Made by a program: the position numbers and the translations under genes
Notes under the pieces: model-generated
What the model was told of the DNA's origin: nothing
Seen by the model: the letters and a program-made list of their open reading frames with translations, nothing else
Databases searched by the model: none
Shown here: positions 45,267 through 52,989 of the stretch, piece after piece
Numbering within the stretch: the stretch's first letter is position 1
How the letters are laid out: every line of letters begins with the position of its first letter
Origin: Eggerthellaceae bacterium
GTDB taxonomy: Bacteria; Actinomycetota; Coriobacteriia; Coriobacteriales; Eggerthellaceae
Assembly: GCA_009782605.1 (NCBI GenBank)
Contig: WRIR01000005.1
Coordinates: forward strand, 1 to 64,000
Length of the DNA: 64,000 nucleotides
Direction of reading: 5' to 3'

Positions 45267-46077
45267 CGACAACACGAGGGCCGAGGGCGGCAGCGGCCCG
45301 CAAGACAGGGAGGCGGCCTCAGCAGGGCAGGACGTGGCGGCGACGGGCCTGGCAACGCAGGGGGAGATGGCCATGGTACCCCTGAGAGAGAGGGTCAAGA
45401 CCGCCGATGCCTTCAAGTTCGCCGGCCTCGTGGGCCTTCTTGTCCTCGTAGGCGTGATACTGTTTTTCCTGCGGCCTTATTTTTCCAACCTGTTCGAGCC
45501 CGGCGGCTTCAGCAGGGTGCTCGCCGACGTGCGCGAGGCCGGACCGGCAGGCGTGCTTGTGCTGTTCGGGCTGCAGGTCGTGACGCATATCGTCGTCTTC
45601 GTCCCTGGAGAGGCCACCCAGTTTGCCGCAGGGATGCTCTACGGGCCGTGGCTCGGCGCACTCATTATCCTGGTCTGCTGCATCATTTCGAGCGCGTTCA
45701 TCTTCTCGCTTGTCCGCAAGCTCGGTGCCCCCTTCGTCCAAAGCATCGTCCCTGTGAAACACCTTGCACGCTTCCGCGAGTTTGAAAAGACCAATAAGCT
45801 GAGTATCGTGGTGTTCGTCCTGTTCTTGATTCCCGGGCTCCCGAAGGACACCTTCACCTACCTGGTGCCCCTGACAGACATGCGGATGCGGGACTTCCTC
45901 CTGCTCTCGAACACGGGGCGCATTCCCGGCATCGTCGTCTCCACCTATGCGGCGAGCGGCATCATGGAGGGCCGCATATGGGAGAGCGTCGCCATCTTCG
46001 TCGTTGCAGCCGCGCTTGCCGTTGTCGGCCTTTTCCACCGGGACAAGATCATGGACTTCCTGGGAAAGGGACGGTAG
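45256..46077 (+). CDS. TVP38/TMEM64 (DedA-like) membrane protein
   Basis: A 273-residue protein with a cytoplasmic ~45-residue start, several transmembrane helices and the SNARE-associated/DedA core, including FVPGEATQFAAGMLYGPWLGA and LFLIPGLPKDTFTYLVPLTDM with the conserved glycine-proline loop. Family members are thought to move undecaprenyl-phosphate or other lipids across membranes. Last gene of the YtxH/PRC operon, which hints at an envelope role for the whole set. Confidence 0.85.
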   Translation: MTIDDNTRAEGGSGPQDREAASAGQDVAATGLATQGEMAMVPLRERVKTADAFKFAGLVGLLVLVGVILFFLRPYFSNLFEPGGFSRVLADVREAGPAGVLVLFGLQVVTHIVVFVPGEATQFAAGMLYGPWLGALIILVCCIISSAFIFSLVRKLGAPFVQSIVPVKHLARFREFEKTNKLSIVVFVLFLIPGLPKDTFTYLVPLTDMRMRDFLLLSNTGRIPGIVVSTYAASGIMEGRIWESVAIFVVAAALAVVGLFHRDKIMDFLGKGR

Positions 46078-46183
46078 CGTTTCGAATTGTTTACGAAACT
46101 GTGACGGATGCAGGCCGCCCCGCCCCGAACTTCCGCTGAGTCATTATTATGGAACCACAACCTGATATTGAAAGAGGTATGAC

Positions 46184-46945
46184 ATGGTCACCAAGAAAGA
46201 CGGCAAGGAACAAGAGGCGGTAGCCGCCGAGACTACCGAAGAGGTCGCCAAGGAGGCCGCCGCTGTGGCTGAGGCTCCCGCCGCCGCCGAGGCTCCCACC
46301 CCCGCAGTTGAGGCAGTTGCTGCTCCTGCGGCCGAAGCGTCCGCGACCGCCTCCGGGGACGCAGCGCCTCCGGCTGCCGAGGCCGCAATGCCAGTCGCAG
46401 CCGAGCCTGCCCCGTACTGGACGCCCTATACCCCGCAGCCCGAGCCTGCCCCCGACTATTCCCAATATGCCCAAGGCCAGCCGCAACAGGGCGGCTACTA
46501 CACCATAAACACGCCCCAGCAGCCTTATTACGCGCCGGACGCCTATGCGGCGAACGCGCAACAGCAGCCCCAGCAGTCCTATTACGACTACAGCGCCGCA
46601 GCAGCAGGCGCAGCGCCCCAGCAGCCCTACCAGCAGAATGCCCAGATTCCGCCACAGCAGCCTTACTACTACCCGCAGGCCCAACCGGTTGCCTCCAAGG
46701 ACCGGATAGCCGCAGGATTGCTCGGCATCTTCCTGGGATGGGCCGGCGTCCACAAGTTCTACCTGGGATACAACGCCCAAGGCTTCATCATGCTTGCGGT
46801 CTCCATCGTCGGGGGCATCTTCACTATCGGGCTTGCATGGGGCGTCATAGCGCTTATCGGGCTTATTGAGGGCATCATGTACCTGACCAAGTCACAAGGG
46901 GAATTCGAGCACACCTATGTCCTCAACAAGCGTGAGTGGTTCTAG
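46184..46945 (+). CDS. TM2-domain protein with Pro/Gln/Tyr-rich N-terminus
   Basis: A 253-residue protein. The N-terminal ~165 residues are low complexity: first Ala/Glu/Pro, then Gln/Pro/Tyr repeats such as PYQQNAQIPPQQPYYY. The C-terminal TM2 domain has two helices (IAAGLLGIFLGWAGVHKFYLG and a second after FIMLAVSIVGG). TM2 proteins are small and of unknown function. The tyrosine-rich segment may be disordered or surface-exposed. It stands alone between the TVP38 and aldolase genes. Confidence 0.85.
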   Translation: MVTKKDGKEQEAVAAETTEEVAKEAAAVAEAPAAAEAPTPAVEAVAAPAAEASATASGDAAPPAAEAAMPVAAEPAPYWTPYTPQPEPAPDYSQYAQGQPQQGGYYTINTPQQPYYAPDAYAANAQQQPQQSYYDYSAAAAGAAPQQPYQQNAQIPPQQPYYYPQAQPVASKDRIAAGLLGIFLGWAGVHKFYLGYNAQGFIMLAVSIVGGIFTIGLAWGVIALIGLIEGIMYLTKSQGEFEHTYVLNKREWF

Positions 46946-47111
46946 GGCATAAAGCCGCATCAGGCGGGAGCCACGAGGGGGCCACGAGGGGGCCGCGGAC
47001 AGCGGCCCATTCCCGGGTTTTGTATGAAATGCCTCGGGGCATCCTGCTTTTCCAGTAGAATACGGGCAGAGCCTCATGCTTTGCGCATGAACCCCTACGA
47101 AGGAGGAAGTT

Positions 47112-48047
47112 ATGCCCAAAATCACTCGTAAGCAGGTAAAAGTTCCGGTTGACGTGATGCCGGAATCACGGGAGCTCTACATCGACAACTACCTGAAGGC
47201 CACTCAGGGCACCGGCAGGCTGATGCTGTTTGCCTGCGACCAGAAGATCGAGCACATGAACGACGACTTTTATGGCGAGGGGATAGACATCGCCGATGCC
47301 GAGCCCGAGCACCTGTTCAAAATCGCAGACCAGGGCGTTTGCGGCGTTCTTGCAGGCCAGCGCGGCCTTATCGCCCACTATGCGGCCGATTACCCCGAGG
47401 TCAACTATCTCGTCAAGATGAACTCCAAGACGAACCTCGTCTCAACGAAGCAGGACGACCCCTACTCGCCGCAGCTCTATGACGTCGATGCCGTGCTCGC
47501 CATGCGCGAGGCCGGGGTGAACATCGTCGGCCTCGGCTACACCATCTACCTCGGCTCGGAATACGAAGCGACTATGATGGCCGAGGCGGGCGAGCTGATC
47601 GCCCAAGCCCACGCGAACGGGCTCCTTGTGGTGCTGTGGATATATCCCCGGGGCAAGGCGGTCGCAGCTGAAAAGGACCCGGCGCTCATCGCGGGTGCTG
47701 CCGGCGTGGCCCTGTGCCTCGGTGCGGACTTCGTGAAGGTCAACCCTCCGAAGCCCGCCGAAGGCTCTCCTGCCGAAGCGTTGAAGGTCGCCTCGCTCGC
47801 GTCCGGACGCTGCGGGCTTGTCTGTGCCGGGGGCTCTACGGTCGATGCCCAGAGCTTCTTGAGTCAGCTTTACGACCAGATACATATCGGCGGCGCCTGC
47901 GGCAACGCGACGGGCCGCAACATCCACCAGCGTTCTTTGGACGAGGCCGTGCGCCTGACGAAGGCCATCTCGGCCATCACCCTGGCTGACGCGTCGGTTG
48001 AAGAAGCGCTTAAGGTATTCAACGGGAAGAAGGATTTCAGCCTGTAA
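47112..48047 (+). CDS. Class I fructose-bisphosphate aldolase-like protein
   Basis: A 311-residue TIM-barrel aldolase of the DeoC/FbaB (archaeal-type class I) family. Diagnostic segments are ACDQKIEHMNDDF, WIYPRGKAV and DFVKVNPPKP, whose lysine should form the Schiff base. It would cleave fructose-1,6-bisphosphate to DHAP and GAP, or a related sugar phosphate. AAGGAGGAAG precedes ATG 47112; a TAGAAT -10-like box lies near 47055. It ends 22 bp before a convergent tRNA-Leu. Confidence 0.88.
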   Translation: MPKITRKQVKVPVDVMPESRELYIDNYLKATQGTGRLMLFACDQKIEHMNDDFYGEGIDIADAEPEHLFKIADQGVCGVLAGQRGLIAHYAADYPEVNYLVKMNSKTNLVSTKQDDPYSPQLYDVDAVLAMREAGVNIVGLGYTIYLGSEYEATMMAEAGELIAQAHANGLLVVLWIYPRGKAVAAEKDPALIAGAAGVALCLGADFVKVNPPKPAEGSPAEALKVASLASGRCGLVCAGGSTVDAQSFLSQLYDQIHIGGACGNATGRNIHQRSLDEAVRLTKAISAITLADASVEEALKVFNGKKDFSL

Positions 48048-48069
48048 TCTGGAGCTTGTAGCCCGAGGA

Positions 48070-48153
48070 TGGTGCCCGAGGCGAGAGTCGAACTCGCACG
48101 TCTTTCGACAACGGTTTTTGAGACCGCCACGTCTGCCATTCCGTCACTCGGGC
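48070..48153 (-). tRNA. tRNA-Leu (CAA)
   Basis: An 84-nt type II tRNA on the reverse strand. GCCCGAG/CTCGGGC acceptor, anticodon loop CTCAAAA, long variable arm, T arm GAGTTCGACTC, encoded CCA (48070-48072). Confidence 0.95.
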
Positions 48154-48227
48154 ACAGCTTGTGATTATAGCGGAAGCGTTGTTGCCCGCCAATGCGCCCG
48201 CCAGGAAAACATATTGCAGGTGCCGGG

Positions 48228-48257
48228 TTGCAGCCGCCGGGGTAGTTCCGCTATACT
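48228..48257 (+). promoter_or_regulatory. tRNA-Thr promoter
   Basis: TTGCAG (48228-48233), 18-bp spacer, TATACT (48252-48257), 31 bp before tRNA-Thr. Confidence 0.65.
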
Positions 48258-48288
48258 TCAAGTCCGCGCTTCGCAAGGGGCGCCAGAC

Positions 48289-48364
48289 GCCAACGTGGCT
48301 CAGCTGGTAGAGCAACGCACTCGTAATGCGTAGGTCAGCGGTTCGAATCCGCTCGTTGGCTCCA
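48289..48364 (+). tRNA. tRNA-Thr (CGT)
   Basis: A 76-nt cloverleaf: GCCAACG acceptor, D arm GCTCAGCTGGTAGAGC, anticodon stem CGCAC/TGCG with anticodon CGT, T arm GGTTCGAATCC, discriminator T, encoded CCA. Confidence 0.97.
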
Positions 48365-48370
48365 CAAACA

Positions 48371-48402
48371 AACAGGCCAGCCGCACCAGCGGCTGGCCTG
48401 TT
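48371..48402 (+). terminator. tRNA-Thr terminator hairpin
   Basis: AACAGGCCAGCC (48371-48382), an 8-base loop, GGCTGGCCTGTT (48391-48402): a perfect 12-bp stem right after the tRNA. Only a weak T-run follows. Confidence 0.75.
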
Positions 48403-48440
48403 AACTTGCCCACTCCCAGGTCCACATCAGTCAGCGAGGG

Positions 48441-48534
48441 TTCCTGCGGTGCCCGAGATTGCCCCGCTGTGCGGCTGAGCGTACTTCGGTACGCGAAGGC
48501 AAGCACAAAGGGGCAAGATCGAGTACCGCAGGAA
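48441..48534. ncRNA. Long structured intergenic element
   Basis: A 94-bp nested inverted repeat. Outer stem TTCCTGCGGT (48441-48450)/ACCGCAGGAA (48525-48534); then TTGCCCC (48459-48465)/GGGGCAA (48510-48516); then TGTGC/GCACA; then a hairpin GCGTAC-TTCG-GTACGC (48479-48494) closed by a UUCG tetraloop. This looks like a real RNA fold, either a small RNA or a mobile palindromic element. Nothing of known type matches. Confidence 0.45.
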
Positions 48535-48550
48535 GCCGCAGCGTCGGCCC

Positions 48551-48577
48551 GTTACGCTGATTGTAAATCAGCGTAAC
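48551..48577 (-). terminator. Terminator hairpin
   Basis: GTTACGCTGATT (48551-48562), loop GTA, AATCAGCGTAAC (48566-48577): a perfect 12-bp stem 13 bp beyond the end of the reverse-strand gene. Little T-run on either side. Confidence 0.7.
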
Positions 48578-48589
48578 CCAATTACCCAA

Positions 48590-49261
48590 TTACCTCGTCT
48601 TGCCGCTCTTGCGCGCCTGCATCCTGATGAGGTGGGCCTTGAGCTCCTTGAAGGCGCTGCGGGGGTCGATCTCGTCGAGGGTTTCTATCAAAAGGGCGGT
48701 TGATGCGTCGTCGAGGCTTTCTTTCCGGTTCGCGATGAAGCTCACACGGCTCTGGACAATGAAGGCGACGATCTCGTCTTGGCTCGCCCGCTCGGCTATC
48801 ATGTCGCCGACCACCTTGCTCTTTGCGGCGAACTGGATGAAGTCCTTGTTCATAAGCGTGTAGTTCAGCTTGCCGCGCTCGTCGCTGTAGCGGTCGATGA
48901 TCGCCTTGTACTCGGGCGAGAGCGTCATGTCGGTCTGCTCGGGCGGGGCCCCTTCCACCACGTCGATCTCTTCGTTGACGATGACCGGCGCCACCTTGAT
49001 CGAGCCGCGGGCGGAATAGGGCAGGCTGTTCGTGAGCTCGAAGGCCTCGTCGAAGGCCTCGATGGGGAACAGGCTCTCGTCGACGCGCCCGTAGGGAACC
49101 ATCTCCCCCGTGCGCCGGTCGATCGTGCATACCGCGTCGTAGTCCCCGTCGCCGCGCAGTATCTTGATGCCGGCCCCTCCGGCAGAAAGCTTCTGCTTGT
49201 AGGCGATCGCCGGTATCGTCGTCAGCTCGACGGCCTTCGTCCGGATGATGTTTGGAACAGC
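48590..49261 (-). CDS. Conserved protein of unknown function
   Basis: A 223-residue soluble protein opening MAVPNIIRTKAVELTTIPAI and ending in a basic helix (HLIRMQARKSGKTR). I do not recognise a domain. It has mixed alpha/beta composition, no signal peptide and no membrane segment. GGAGGG upstream supports ATG 49261 rather than the longer frame. Gene stands alone between a hairpin terminator and the patatin gene. Confidence 0.65.
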   Translation of the reverse strand, partial: AVPNIIRTKAVELTTIPAIAYKQKLSAGGAGIKILRGDGDYDAVCTIDRRTGEMVPYGRVDESLFPIEAFDEAFELTNSLPYSARGSIKVAPVIVNEEIDVVEGAPPEQTDMTLSPEYKAIIDRYSDERGKLNYTLMNKDFIQFAAKSKVVGDMIAERASQDEIVAFIVQSRVSFIANRKESLDDASTALLIETLDEIDPRSAFKELKAHLIRMQARKSGKTR

Positions 49262-49359
49262 CATAATCTCAACCCTCCTGTTTCCCAGGAAAAGAATTCC
49301 CCTGTCATTTGCTTGCTTTCCACTCATTATAGCGGTGAAAGACCCGCGTCACAAGTTCG

Positions 49360-50250
49360 TCACAAGCCAAGGAAGTCGACCCATTTCCCGACTTCGCTGC
49401 GGGCCTGGCGGCAGCCGATCTCAAAGTTGTTCTTGAGCTTCACCATGTTGACCTCCCGCCTGATGGCGCTTTGGTCATGCGCATAGAACACGCACGCCGC
49501 ACCGGCCCTCTCAAGCTCGGCAAGCCTGTCGAGCTGCTCGTTGTAACGCTGCGCCCAGGTGCTCACAGCTTCGCGCATCTGCGGCCGACGCCAAAAGAAG
49601 GCCTCGAAAAGCCTTCGGTGCCCTACTCGCTTGCGAAAGCCCTTGTGCTGGGTGCAGACCACGAAGAACTTCGAGAACCCGTCCTTTTGCGCACGGGGCA
49701 GCATGATTCCGCCGCCCTCGCCAGGCCCCCCGTCGTAATAGGCGCCGTCCGTGTCGCCCACAAGCCTCATGGGCGGCATGACTATCGGGTAGCTGAGTGT
49801 CGCTTGAACCCGCTCCATGAGCTTTTCCTCGGTCGTGAAGTCCCTCTGCGTCCAGTAGACCGTCTTGCCGGTGTTGCGGTCGATTCCCTCGAAAGTCAGC
49901 TGTGCCGGGTTTGCCTGGAAGGACTCGAAGTCGAAGGGGGCCTTGCTCTCGGCCGGGCCGTAGTGCTGGATCGACGGCGAGGCGAGGATGTTGTTCTCCA
50001 GGAGGAAGAGCTGGCTTTTCCGGAAAGGCAGATCGTCGGCGTGCTCGGTGAAGGTCAGGCGGGAACGCTCCGCATCACGTGACAGGTAGTTGATCGCGTT
50101 GCTGGCCCCCGCAGAAAGCCCGTACACGGCATCGAAGTATATCCCGTTCTCAAGCAAGACGTTTACAAGCGCCGAAGAATAGGAGTTCCGCAATCCGCCC
50201 CCCTCGAAGATAAGGGCGACATCCTTCACATTGTTGCTCAACGGTTCCAT
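49360..50250 (-). CDS. Patatin-like phospholipase (RssA/YjjU type)
   Basis: A 296-residue patatin. The oxyanion glycine-rich loop FEGGGLR is at 15-21, the nucleophile elbow is G44-L-S46-A-G48, and the dyad aspartate is in D173-G-G. It should be a cytoplasmic serine acyl hydrolase acting on phospholipids or lysophospholipids. The longer frame to 50391 is not used, because ATG 50250 (MEPLSNNVKDVALIFEGG) is the family start. It is divergent from fhaA; the 260-bp gap holds AT-rich promoter sequence. Confidence 0.9.
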   Translation of the reverse strand: MEPLSNNVKDVALIFEGGGLRNSYSSALVNVLLENGIYFDAVYGLSAGASNAINYLSRDAERSRLTFTEHADDLPFRKSQLFLLENNILASPSIQHYGPAESKAPFDFESFQANPAQLTFEGIDRNTGKTVYWTQRDFTTEEKLMERVQATLSYPIVMPPMRLVGDTDGAYYDGGPGEGGGIMLPRAQKDGFSKFFVVCTQHKGFRKRVGHRRLFEAFFWRRPQMREAVSTWAQRYNEQLDRLAELERAGAACVFYAHDQSAIRREVNMVKLKNNFEIGCRQARSEVGKWVDFLGL

Positions 50251-50510
50251 AAGTTTTCCGCACGGCCTCTCTTCTGCAACGCCTTGACGAAGAAACACAC
50301 AAAAGTGCCTCCCTCCCTTTTCGTCGGGAAGCGCCTTTTTATCAGGGTAGTTATAAACGTATCCTGAATTATATACTTCTCTCGGGCACAATGGGTCCCC
50401 ACATCATAAAAGGAAAATGGCGATTGCGTAAAATATACCAAATCAGCCAACCTTTATGGCAAGATAGAACATTGAATGATTGCCGGTAACAAAGCATTAA
50501 AGGAGTGGGC

Positions 50511-51386
50511 ATGGGCATCTTCTCAAAATTTGAAGGGCATGTAGAAGATACCTTCGAGGGTGCGGCCAACAAGATATTCGATTCCCCGATCTCTCCCGTC
50601 CAGATAGCGAAGAAAGCAGAACGGCAGATGCGCCGCGAGAAGGTCGTCGGCGCCGGGAAGCAGTACGCCCCCACACTCTATACCATACTGGTGAACACCG
50701 AGGACGACCGGCGGCTTTTCGGCTATTACCCCACCCTCGCAGGCGAGACGGAGACCTACCTTTCCGCGAAGTCAGCTTCCGAGGGGCTGGTCATGGACGG
50801 GCACCCGCTTGTCCGCTTCATTACCGACCATGACCTGAAAAGCGGCAAGTTCGAGGTAATTGCCGAACTGGTCGCGTCCCCCATTATCGAGCAGCTCCGC
50901 AACGAGGAAATGGAGCGCTACGGCATCGGGAACGAGTCCTTTGCCCGCGACACGTCGCTTTCCGACGAAGACTTCGATCCGGGCGACAGCGCCGTTGCCC
51001 CTTCTGCCGCCCCGCAGGCCTCCCCGTCTTCCCCGGCTCCGAACGCCGGGGGCTTTGCGCCGGGCCCCGCCGCCGCCAACCCCGCCGCCTCCGCGACAAG
51101 GACATACCTGCTCAACGCCGCCACCAACCGGGTCCACGACCTGGTGGAGTCACGGATAGTCCTCGGGCGCGAAGCGGGCAACAGCATCGTCGTCGACGAC
51201 ATCAACGCAAGCCGGTCGCATGCGGAGATCCGCTTCGACCCGCAGGGCCTGTGGGTCATATCCGACCTCGGGTCGACAAACGGCACCCTGCTCAACGGCC
51301 AGGACGTGAAGACCCAGGTGCTCAACGATGGCGACTACATCACCATCGGCATGACTAACTTCGTGTTTGTCCAGGTATTGTCGTGA
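50511..51386 (+). CDS. fhaA: FhaA-like DUF3662/FHA protein
   Basis: A 291-residue protein. The DUF3662 domain (about 1-125, MGIFSKFEGHVEDTFEGAAN) is joined by an Ala/Pro/Ser linker to an FHA domain (about 205-290, RIVLGREAGNSIVVDDINASRSHAEI). FHA domains read phosphothreonines made by PknB-type kinases. In mycobacteria FhaA binds the lipid-II flippase MviN and controls wall synthesis. AAAGGAG is spaced for ATG 50511. First gene of the five-gene wall/kinase operon. Confidence 0.9.
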   Translation: MGIFSKFEGHVEDTFEGAANKIFDSPISPVQIAKKAERQMRREKVVGAGKQYAPTLYTILVNTEDDRRLFGYYPTLAGETETYLSAKSASEGLVMDGHPLVRFITDHDLKSGKFEVIAELVASPIIEQLRNEEMERYGIGNESFARDTSLSDEDFDPGDSAVAPSAAPQASPSSPAPNAGGFAPGPAAANPAASATRTYLLNAATNRVHDLVESRIVLGREAGNSIVVDDINASRSHAEIRFDPQGLWVISDLGSTNGTLLNGQDVKTQVLNDGDYITIGMTNFVFVQVLS

Positions 51387-51796
51387 TTGACGTCGTCCTC
51401 CTGGTGGGGCGGCTCCTGTTCGTTGCCCTCCTATACCTGTTCTTGTTCGCCATCATGCGGACCGGCATCGGGCTCGTCCGTGGCCAGCGGAAGAAGGAGA
51501 AGGCCTGGACGCTCGTGGTCGAGCACGGCCCCAAGGAACTGAGGGGCGTCCAGATCGCCGTCCATGGCCCGGTCATCGTCGGGCGGAACTCGGGGGCCGA
51601 CATCGTCATCGGCGCCAACTATGTCTCCGGGAGACATGCACGCTTCTCGCTCATGGGGCAGAACCTCTTCATCGAAGATCTCGGCTCGACCAACGGGACC
51701 GCCGTGAACGGCTTTTTGATCGACGACCCGGCAGCGCTCAGGAACAACGATGTCGTCAACGTCGGCGACGTCGCCATCCGCGTGAGGTACGTCTGA
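51383..51796 (+). CDS. fhaB: FhaB-like FHA protein
   Basis: A 137-residue protein with an N-terminal membrane helix (VVLLVGRLLFVALLYLFLFAI) and a C-terminal FHA domain (VIVGRNSGADIVIGANYVSG, then STNGTAVNG). FhaB (FipA) in mycobacteria works at the septum with FtsZ/FtsQ. GTG 51383 overlaps fhaA by 4 bp and its stop overlaps the pstP start by 1 bp. Confidence 0.9.
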   Translation: MIDVVLLVGRLLFVALLYLFLFAIMRTGIGLVRGQRKKEKAWTLVVEHGPKELRGVQIAVHGPVIVGRNSGADIVIGANYVSGRHARFSLMGQNLFIEDLGSTNGTAVNGFLIDDPAALRNNDVVNVGDVAIRVRYV

Positions 51797-52983
51797 TGGC
51801 AGCCGGGCCGACCTACAGGACCGACAGGATCGTTCCCGAGAAGAGGCGGGCCGCTGCAAGCTTCGGGAGCCGCACCGACATCGGCTGCCTGCGCAAGGAC
51901 AACGAGGACAGCCTGGTTGTCGCAGACCCCCTCTTTGCGGTTGCCGACGGGATGGGCGGCCACGACTCCGGCGAGGTGGCGTCCGAGATAGCCATACGCA
52001 CCCTGCTTGAGTTCGCCCCCGACTATGCGGACGGGGAAGTCCTGGGCACAGCGGTCGTCGAGGCGAACCGCGCCGTCTTGCAGGCCGTGGCCGACGGCAC
52101 GGGCAAGCCGGGCATGGGGACGACCATGACCGCCGCCGTCCTCGAAGGCGAGCGTCTTGTGATAGCCCACGTCGGGGACTCCCGCGCCTACCTGTTCTAC
52201 CAGGGCAAGCTCCAGCAGATAACCCGCGACCACAGCCTGATGGCCGACATGATCGAGGCCGGGCAGCTGACGGTGGAAGAGGCGCGGGTCCACCCAAGCC
52301 GCTCCATCATCACCCGGGCGCTGGGGAGCGACCCGAACGTGCTCCCCGACATCTATGAGATAAACGTGGAAACGGGGGACCGCCTCCTGATATGCACCGA
52401 CGGCCTGTCGGGGATGCTCACCGACGACCTCATAGAAAAAGAGCTGCTCCAGGAGCCCGACCCCCAGCTCTGCGCCAACAACCTGGTGAACGCGGCCCTG
52501 GCTGCGGGCGGCCACGACAACGTGACGGTCGTCGTGGCGGAGGTGTCCGGGCTCTCCGAGCCCCGCCAGGAGAAGTCCGTCCGCAGGGCGAAGGTCTCGG
52601 CGGCATTCATCGTCCTGGCCTTCTTCATGGTGCTTGCCGTGGCGATAGGCGGCTTTTACTACTATACCCAAAACTCCTTCTACCTCGCGGAGAACAACGG
52701 GAGGGTCGCCGTCTACCGGGGCCTGCCCGGGTCGCTTTTCGGCATCAGGATATCGGACCTCGAGTCCATGACCGATATCAAGGTGGAAAGCCTCCAGCCC
52801 GGTGTCGCGAACCGCCTGCAGGAAGGCATCCGCGTTGACGACCTGGACCGCGCACAGGAGCTGATAGCCGAGTACCGGGACAGCACCCGCAGTGCCGCCA
52901 CGCCCGAAAGGGACCCCTCGGGCGGCGGGGGCAGCGACGCCCAAGGCAGTGCCGCCTCGGGCGGCAGCCGGTCAGGCGGCTGA
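51796..52983 (+). CDS. pstP: PP2C Ser/Thr phosphatase PstP-like
   Basis: A 395-residue PP2C phosphatase. Metal-site motifs: RKDNEDS (D38), VADGMGG (D51) and, later, CTDGLSG and HDNVTVVV. A transmembrane helix (about 270-292) and a short external Ser/Gly tail follow, as in mycobacterial PstP. It reverses phosphorylation by the PknB-type kinase two genes on. Co-transcribed with fhaB and the SEDS-PBP gene. Confidence 0.93.
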   Translation: MAAGPTYRTDRIVPEKRRAAASFGSRTDIGCLRKDNEDSLVVADPLFAVADGMGGHDSGEVASEIAIRTLLEFAPDYADGEVLGTAVVEANRAVLQAVADGTGKPGMGTTMTAAVLEGERLVIAHVGDSRAYLFYQGKLQQITRDHSLMADMIEAGQLTVEEARVHPSRSIITRALGSDPNVLPDIYEINVETGDRLLICTDGLSGMLTDDLIEKELLQEPDPQLCANNLVNAALAAGGHDNVTVVVAEVSGLSEPRQEKSVRRAKVSAAFIVLAFFMVLAVAIGGFYYYTQNSFYLAENNGRVAVYRGLPGSLFGIRISDLESMTDIKVESLQPGVANRLQEGIRVDDLDRAQELIAEYRDSTRSAATPERDPSGGGGSDAQGSAASGGSRSGG

Positions 52984-52989
52984 TCCGGC

